Below, one piece after another: positions 58,401 through 64,000 of a DNA stretch of 64,000 bases. Position numbers and translations under genes: made by a program. The notes under the pieces are model-generated. The model saw only the letters and a list, made by a program, of their open reading frames with translations. It ran no database searches and was not told where the DNA came from. The stretch is taken from NCBI GenBank assembly GCA_963457665.1, contig OY735219.1:20220619-20284618 (forward strand), given 5' to 3'. Numbering within the stretch: the first letter of the stretch is position 1; each line of letters begins with the position of its first letter. The DNA comes from Thysanoteuthis rhombus (taxonomy: Eukaryota > Mollusca > Cephalopoda > Oegopsida > Thysanoteuthidae).

Positions 58401-60630
58401 CCTGACAATGTTTCTGGCGTAACTGTTCCTTCAGCAACTCTGAAAAAAAAAATCACGCATATCAAAGTTAGTGAAATGGGATGTTTTGTAACCTGGAGAT
58501 ATTGCAGATCTTACAAGTATAAAGAACTGCTGGGTACTACACTTCAATCCCAGCCAGAACTTGATCTACAAATCTTCATCCAATATAATTGAATCAGTGG
58601 ACAGCAAAGTGAGTCAAACTAAATCATATCTATAAGCAAGCAAGCAACCCTGTAGCTAGGATTGTCCTGGCCAATATTTTTAAACTTAATATATTCACAC
58701 TAATCCTCACTAATCTTTTAGCTCTCTGCAGATGCCAAGCAAAAAGTTTGGAGATAGCAGTTGCCAGTAGGGCAAATAATGACAATATCAACCCCCACCA
58801 GGTTTGTAGAGGGGTTCAATTTGGAATGCAAGTTTATGCTAAATTGATCTTTCAAGTATGAATGCTGCTGGATAAAATTCAGAATTAGCAATTTTGTGGG
58901 GAGGGGTAGTTCATCAGAATATAAGACCCCCCCCCCCCTACAATTAAGTTTGAAGTGAAATCAAACTTACTTTTTATGATTAATTGGTGAAATTTCCCTT
59001 CAGTTTTTATACTGGATCTGAAATTACATGTCTTTTAAGGCACTTACAGAAAGGTTTCATAACTTGAAGTTAGTAGAAAAATGAATACTTTTCTAATTAT
59101 AATTGATCAAATTCTTCACCCAAATTCTTTTTATGAACACTCATCATTAGTCTGTGGATGTGGATCTTCCCCAGGATTCATCACACTTCTTTATTTTGGA
59201 TATTGCAGTGCCAATACTTTCTGAATTTGTCAAGTTAATCTCTCATCTCATATTCTGCCAGCCTCAGTCTCGCATATAATCTCCGAGGATTTACATAGTG
59301 AGTCCTGATGTCCATTGGTGGTTTGCCATTCTTGCAACATGACCAGCCCATTGCCAGCTGAGTTTTCTAATGGATTCTATGATGTATCGGACGCCTGTTT
59401 TTCATTTGATATAACATGTTGTCTAGTGATCTCTCTATGTGAGGTTGAGCGTGATTCTTTCATGTGCATGGGGTATGGTTTTCAGTTTGGAACGTAGCCA
59501 ACAGAAGACCCCTATGTTTCAGCTCCATAGGTGACTATCGGAGGATACATTGGTTGTGTATAGACTGCTCTTTGGAACTATGGGATCTTGTTTTTGAGGG
59601 TGGAGCTTGCTCTGTCAAAGGCTAGCCATCCTAGAGTGATTCTTCGCTTGATTTCTTTGAAAATTTCTTGTCGATTCATTGTCCTTGGTAGATGTATGGG
59701 TCTTTCTCCAGTTGTGCATCTTCGATTTTGATTGTAGTTTTTTTTTTTTTTTTTTTTTCTTCCGTCATGATTTTGTTTTGCTGAAGTTCATGTGAAGGCA
59801 ATCTTTCTTGCTCACTTTTAGTTGATCTAGCATTAGTTGGAGGTTGTATAGGTTTTCTACGTAAAGAGGCAATGTTGTCTGCAAATCTAAGGTTGCTCAG
59901 AAATTCACTGTCTATTTTAATTCCTTTATTTTTCTCAGCCTACCTTGCAATGATCTTCAGAAACCTAGACTGAAGAATTTGTCTTGCCTCTTCTTTTGGA
60001 GCTGGAAAAAAAACGAACACTATTTGTCTTTTAAAAGGGTTTCTGGAGTTACCGCCCTTACATAGGAATACTCAATATTTTACAGCCTGTATGATCAACC
60101 CCATCCTTACCACACTTGGATCAAGATATTCGATGGCAAGAAATCAATTTCTCTACATACATATATTTTATTCTTGTATAAATCAAATGACTCCCCCCCC
60201 CCAACTTCCCCAACAAAAAAAATTCACAACTTTTAATTTGCCAAGCAGTCACTTATTTCTGACTGATTTCTATTTTCAATTGATTGAATATTCAACATCT
60301 GATTCTAGTAACTTTTGGATTTCCTATAGAAATGTCATCTTCAATGATGACAACATGTCTCTATGAGTTAATAGTTGATTAATATGCCCTCCACTCATCC
60401 CAGCCAAGTTGAACAGAGACTGAAACGTCAAAGCGACAATTGTGATGAAATGGGGGGGGGAGATATCTAGATTCACCTTTGTTCTTCTCGTGTTCCTGAT
60501 GGAGTTGCACATGTTGCAATTTGAGGTTTTGGCTGTGTTCGTCTTTCAGTTGCTTTAGGACACCCTGATGAGCCATCTGTAAGGCTTGAATGGCATCATT
60601 CTTTTCGGACAGTTGTTTCTCTTTCAGTTC
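50788..60630 (-). CDS. FAM184A-like: FAM184-family coiled-coil protein, C-terminal 338 residues (six exons, 5' end outside window)
   Basis: Six minus-strand exons join without a phase conflict: 60630-60477, 58439-58312, 56005-55674, 54547-54430, 53919-53815 and 50967-50788, 1017 nt in all including TAA. Every intron starts GT and ends AG. The product is a long charged coiled coil (rich in E, K, Q, L) for about 270 residues, followed by a conserved linker RETNFNKIFGSSPQVGVINP and a proline-rich tail. From memory, vertebrate FAM184A has RETNFNKVFNASPNVGVINP here, preceded by NRESR.EDL as in this gene, and an SPVHD...KPLP tail, which is also present. Vertebrate FAM184A is about 1140 residues, so roughly the last 30 percent is seen; FAM184B is the vertebrate paralogue and the invertebrate gene may be ancestral to both. 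The molecular role of the family is poorly known and none is claimed. I found no upstream exon between 60,631 and 64,000. Confidence 0.9.
51860..52330 (-). mobile_element. Penelope-like element relic with GIY-YIG end, in the last FAM184 intron
   Basis: On the minus strand near 52,157-52,090 the words CECEKIYTGETGNPLKI, then LDEHK, match the C-terminal GIY-YIG nuclease of Penelope-like elements (family: C.CGK.YIGETGR.L..R..EHK). DNA downstream on that strand (52,030-51,870) matches 44,420-44,280. It is broken and no reverse transcriptase was seen. It has the same orientation as the host gene. Confidence 0.6.
53815..53919 (-). CDS. FAM184-like exon 5 of those seen, conserved linker
   Basis: The exon has 105 nt and encodes exactly 35 residues. 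The acceptor is TTTTTTCCACCAG|GATGAA and the donor AGCAAG|GTGAGT. It carries the most conserved stretch of the gene, DEKRFFQMELINRETNFNK followed by a GSSPQVGVINPL block. This is the strongest single piece of evidence for FAM184 identity. Confidence 0.94.
54430..54547 (-). CDS. FAM184-like exon 4 of those seen
   Basis: The exon has 118 nt: one base finishing a codon, then 39 codons. The acceptor is CTTTTTAG|ATTG and the donor TTTCAG|GTATGA. The peptide includes EERYKNRESRTEDLEEIMRL, a conserved FAM184 block, then a run with LQVKKFQ. It ends in phase 0. Confidence 0.92.
54900..55140 (+). mobile_element. tRNA-Ala-like SINE in a FAM184 intron
   Basis: From about 54,906 the sequence can be folded as a degenerate tRNA. 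A D-arm-like TAGTATAATGGTTAGCA is followed by a perfect five-pair anticodon stem TCTGC/GCAGA around loop CTTGCAT (anticodon TGC, 54943-54945), then a weak T-arm with a B-box-like GAATTTGATTCTT. The acceptor pairing is poor and 150 bases of unrelated body follow, so this is a tRNA-derived SINE rather than a working tRNA gene. It lies antisense to the host gene in the intron between exons 3 and 4. Confidence 0.65.
55358..55498. repeat. Two long T runs in a FAM184 intron
   Basis: T runs of about 23 (55,358-55,380) and 30 bases (55,468-55,497) lie between exons 3 and 4. Each could be the reversed A tail of an old retroposon; no body was recognised. Confidence 0.6.
55674..56005 (-). CDS. FAM184-like exon 3 of those seen, main coiled coil
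   Basis: This is the largest exon: 332 nt, 110 codons plus two bases. The acceptor reads TGTCTTGCAG|GAGAGAGAC and the donor ATATGGA|GTGAGT. It encodes an uninterrupted coiled coil with segments such as HQRELEQLEESLKINNQKEK and, near the end, IQEMQQLVAEFNRAQQLLKN. The latter resembles the remembered FAM184A stretch with EFNKAQ.LLKDKISAL. The trailing GA is completed by the A that opens the next exon (codon E). Confidence 0.92.
58312..58439 (-). CDS. FAM184-like exon 2 of those seen
   Basis: The exon has 128 nt: two bases that finish a split codon, then 42 codons. The acceptor is a T-rich run ending TTCAG, and the donor is AATAAGAAG|GTCAGT. The peptide starts LLKEQLRQKHCQELCQQVEV and stays coiled-coil to EISNKK. 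It ends in phase 0, matching the following exon. A second in-frame AG lies two bases in, but using it would break the phase with the previous exon. Confidence 0.87.
59139..60000 (-). mobile_element. RTE-type LINE, reverse transcriptase to 3' end, inside a FAM184 intron
   Basis: On the minus strand it starts near GIKIDSEFLSNLRFADNIAS (the catalytic FADD motif region, here FADN) and runs through QLAMGWSCCKNGKPPMD to the family 3' end AATCCTGGGGAAGATCCACA near 59,150, ending in a short ATGATGA. It is about 860 bases, lies in the intron between FAM184 exons 1 and 2, and has the same orientation as the gene. Frames are broken in many places. A splice-like CAG near 60,001 precedes an open stretch but does not fit the host phase. 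Confidence 0.82.
60477..60630 (-). CDS. FAM184-like exon 1 of those seen
   Basis: The exon has 154 nt: 51 codons plus one base. The acceptor is a pyrimidine stretch ending TTTCAG just before GAACTG, and the donor reads AAAG|GTGAAT. The peptide begins ELKEKQLSEKNDAIQALQMA and is a heptad-rich coiled coil with many H and Q. The single trailing G is completed by AG at the start of the next exon, giving E. The exon starts in phase 0, so at least one earlier exon must end in phase 0. Confidence 0.88.
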
Positions 60631-63600
60631 CTGAAATACAAGAGAGAAGCTGCTGACATAAATTCATACCTTCTTTATATCCTGAATCAACGTATGAGTC
60701 AGTGAACCTGTTTGCACTTGACCCCAAACACTTTCAACAAAAATATGAAAAGTAAAGATTCAAACAAAATGAGCACCAGGAACAAACGGCAGTAATCTGC
60801 TCGGATCTTCTTCCCTTCAAGAAAATGTTCCTTTGTTTCTTTCAGAAACAACAAACTGCCTCTCACTGTAAGTAGCATTTATCTGGCTTACAGAAAAAGA
60901 GAATGAAAATTAAAACAAAATAGTTTTTCTGCTCAGGAAACTCGCAAGATTCAAAACTAGGCAGCTTTCTAGTTGTGCTGTCATGTTTTTGAAGTGGATT
61001 AATGTGTATATTTTATGAATTTCAAGTCGATTAAAAATTGAATTATTAATATTCTAAGATACATACATGATGAAAAGTAAGACAAGTTAAACAATTCAAC
61101 TGTAAATGAAAATTAAACAGACCCTAATTTGTATTTATTAAATACAATTTTGTTTACTTTTCATAGGATATATTCAGAGTTTGAAATAAACAAAGCCCTA
61201 TTGTTTGGTGGACTGTCCAGTGTTGGTGTCTACAGCTATTGAAGATGAAAAATTACCTAAATATGTGGCAGTACCACCATGTTGTGCAACAACTCCCTAC
61301 CAGAGCTGACTTCACCCAACTCCCCACTCCAAGATGGGAGGGGAGTTTCATTTTGCTTTGATAGTATGGAATTACCTTGACCCCTTCACACACATTGGAT
61401 TGGACATCGTACCAACATTGAGTGGTTCTGCATTTAGCCAGCATGACACCCATGGACCTTTTTTTAATAAATTGACTTTTTAGAGATCACATACATCTGA
61501 CTGCCAAATGCAAACATTCAGAATAGGTTTTATGAGCAAAGTAAGAGTATCTTAGGTTAAAAGTAACGGTTAATGAATAGTGAAATTTCACATGCAGCCA
61601 AATTGTATTGGATGCACCGGTTCTTGTAAGATCACCAAAGTTAAGTAACATTGCACATAGCACCAGGTTACTCATCTGGATAATGACTGGACTCAGTCAC
61701 TTTCTCAAGCACTTGCATCTTCAGGGTTGACAACTAAGAGTTGCAATATTCGTATTGAAGGGCCATGATTCATAAGTGTTCAATTTGCAAGTTAGAGCTT
61801 GATGATGACAACAGTCTCAATCTTCATACTCTTGACTATCATAAAAACTTTGTCTTTGACACTGTTACAATCGTAATAATTACTTCTATCAGTGTTCAGT
61901 CGATCCCTCAATATATTCTTCTTATAAGGGAACTAAGAGTTTAGCCCAGTAATATAGTCTTTAATATATCATTCAACCACACCCTACTTCCTGTCCATAT
62001 TCTCCCCCCCCCCACCCACCTTTGAATGGCATTTGAATCTCGTCTTCACCTGGGTATATAGCTTCTCACATTCTCTTTTGTACAGTTGTGTAACTTACAT
62101 TCCAGTTTTTTTTTTGTTTTTTTTTAAATGCTTCATTTTTACAACTACATTTTAGAAAGATTATGGCAAAATACTTCCAGACATCTCCAACACTATGATA
62201 CATGGATGTTTAAACATTCATCACCAGGACCAATTCTTCTGCAATAAACTTATGGAGAAGTGAATTATCAATGTACAAGAGACTACAACGCACTCTGTGT
62301 ATACAAAGGGGAAGTAATTGTATATTGATCCAGCCTAAAAACTTTGAAACTTCAATGTAATTTGGTGGGAGATTGGTTACGCAAGTGGTAGCAAAGATAT
62401 GTTAACACATAACTCTATTATTCAAAATATAAACAAGGCATGTGAGCTTACAAAAAAATATTTTTTTCAGCTCATTGGTATGTCTGACCAGTGAATCCTG
62501 AATAGAACAACATTTGAATTTCTTAATCGAATTCAGTAGTGATGTCTTTTTTGTAGAAAAACTAAAATGTTTCCCCAATACATCGGAATTTGTATGACTG
62601 GAAGAGTCTAGTGTTATCAGGTGGGGAGGTATCAGCAGAATTCTCCTCTTTGTGAGAGTCTAGTGTTATGAAGAGAAAACTAAGAAAATCACACTGATCG
62701 TTGCCAACATACCTTCATGCCCCCCCTCCAAATAGCGTATTTATTAAATAATTGCTCAAATGTTCTGGCTTATAATAACTATAATTGCAGCCATTTTAAG
62801 AATCTTGCACAATTAACTGATTCGCTGGTATTTCGAAAGTGGAGACATATGAGACCGAAATTATTAGATTTAATGACGATAAATACAGAATCTTCCTGAG
62901 ACGGTAATGGCACCAAGAATGAATGGACTCGGCCAGCAAAGTTCTGTCTCCATTGGAGACAGTTTGTGTTCACTTTGCACTAACACCCTTGGGAAATGCA
63001 TGAATTTACCCCCCCCCCCCGGCAAGAAATGGGTAAAATAGTACAGAGTGAAGTGATTTATATGGGTTTGCGTTGCCTCTAAGATTAATCTACAGCCTCA
63101 ATGAGGCAAAGGTAAGAAGTAAAATAGGCCCCCCCCAACATGGGGGCCCATCCTAGAGTGTGCCAAGATCTCTTAATATTGTAACAGCCCAACACATACT
63201 TGGCTAATTACTCTAACTTTCCAAATTTTTAGGCGACACCCCTGTCATCTCATACACCTAGAGATTAAGTAATTTTGTGTAGTGGATTTATCAGTGACAT
63301 GGTTATGTTAGGCCAGAGCTTTTTGTACCATAAAGAGGAAAAGTGGCGCTGATCTCTACTTTAGAAATTCTAGATAAAGCTGATCTTGTGAGGACTAGAA
63401 ATATTTTCCTATTAGTCATTTTATTGAGGAAGGGGCTGTATCACAAAGGAATTTCCCCAGGAGTGGCTGAAGAGTTTTCCTGGTTTTGCACAATGAAAAA
63501 ATAGACAAACTATTGTGCCAAGTGTAGACAAACACAGAATTTTTTTTCTAGGCGAAACACTTGATAATTATCTCCCTTGAAAAAATGATTCGATAAAAAA

Positions 63601-64000
63601 CCTGTTATTTGGCAAATATATTTAACCTTTTTTCATAAACTTTATTATTATAAGCCATGAATACTCTTCGCATAAGATTGTATCTACAAAGAAAGCCACT
63701 TAATGCGATCACTTCAGGGTATTTTGGGATAATAATCAGTTGATAACATAACAGCAGAATATAAAAGTTGCAACAATTTACTTGAGTTATTTGATAATCA
63801 AATAACTTTACTTTCCAGTGGTCATCGTAACAGAGAATCGGGTGCAGCCACAAAGGCTAGCGACAAAGCTTGTTTCAGCAATCCCTGAAGCAATACAATA
63901 TGCTGCTGGTCATCCACTTCATGCTGGATGTCTTGCAACAATTAAATCTAGTAAGAAAGCCCAACATTGCGGATGGTCTTGAACTGCACATGATACTAGC
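60631..64000. other. Presumed FAM184 intron or upstream sequence, no exon found
   Basis: The next upstream exon must end in phase 0 with a GT donor on the minus strand. I looked for coiled-coil text and found none I trust. A minus-strand open piece near 63,950-63,835 (DIQHEVDDQQHIVLLQ) is coiled-coil-like but lacks a good acceptor and has no donor in frame. The only named feature is the 5S-derived fragment at 61.6 kb. Confidence 0.4.
61593..61690 (+). mobile_element. 5S rRNA-derived SINE head, copy 2
   Basis: The order matches copy 1 at 10.5 kb: GCAGCCAAATTGTATTGGAT, then GATCACCAAAGTTAAGTAAC, then a degraded box C (TACTCATCTGGATAATGAC). Both copies share TGTATTGGATGCACCG or a close form where true 5S differs, so they descend from one 5S-like source rather than from separate 5S pseudogenes. 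It lies upstream of the first FAM184 exon seen. Confidence 0.65.

Noticed and set aside
59940-60001. Possible extra FAM184 exon starting after TTTTTTCCAG on the minus strand
   Set aside because: Exons on both sides already join in phase without it, and it would run straight into LINE sequence with a stop.
63835-63950. Coiled-coil-like piece DIQHEVDDQQHIVLLQ as an upstream FAM184 exon
   Set aside because: The candidate acceptor has a poor pyrimidine tract, the frame meets a stop before any usable donor, and phase 0 cannot be shown.
1-64000. CRISPR arrays, operons or bacterial-type genes
   Set aside because: There are no spaced direct repeats of that kind and no long intronless genes; all signs are of an animal genome.

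Overview
The window looks like a piece of an animal nuclear genome. It is AT-rich and full of long AT, TC/GA, CA, GATA and GAT microsatellites. It has one recognisable host gene, built from short coding exons split by GT-AG introns, set in a background of decayed transposable elements. The element mix (RTE-type LINEs with GAT tails, Penelope-like elements, mariner, Tigger/pogo, a Ty3/gypsy relic, tRNA- and 5S-derived SINEs) and the microsatellite style suggest a marine invertebrate, perhaps a mollusc or other lophotrochozoan. That placement is a weak inference; nothing here fixes the species.

Right side (50.7-60.6 kb, minus strand): the 3' half of a FAM184-family coiled-coil gene. I could follow six consecutive exons whose splice phases all agree. 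They encode about 338 residues up to a TAA stop, with a possible AATAAA signal 54 nt further on. The 5' part of the gene should lie beyond 64,000. Its introns carry a tRNA-Ala-like SINE, an RTE LINE and a Penelope-like relic; a 5S-derived SINE fragment lies upstream of the first exon seen.

Left and centre (1-50.7 kb): I recognise no host gene. What can be named is mobile or repetitive: six RTE-type LINE fragments (one with a 9-bp target duplication), a mariner with both terminal repeats but a deleted middle, a Tigger/pogo transposase relic between two related direct repeats, a Ty3/gypsy pol fossil, two Penelope-like traces with hammerhead-like motifs, two tRNA-derived SINE families, a 5S rRNA-derived SINE fragment, several unclassified dispersed repeats and a 32-bp minisatellite. 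A GC-richer, coding-looking stretch at 31.4-32.7 kb stays unassigned.

Co-ordinates of splice sites, tandem repeats, the mariner ends and the LINE target duplication were read base by base. Ends of old repeats were judged by eye and may be off by tens of bases. Family names come from remembered protein and RNA consensus sequences, not from searches.
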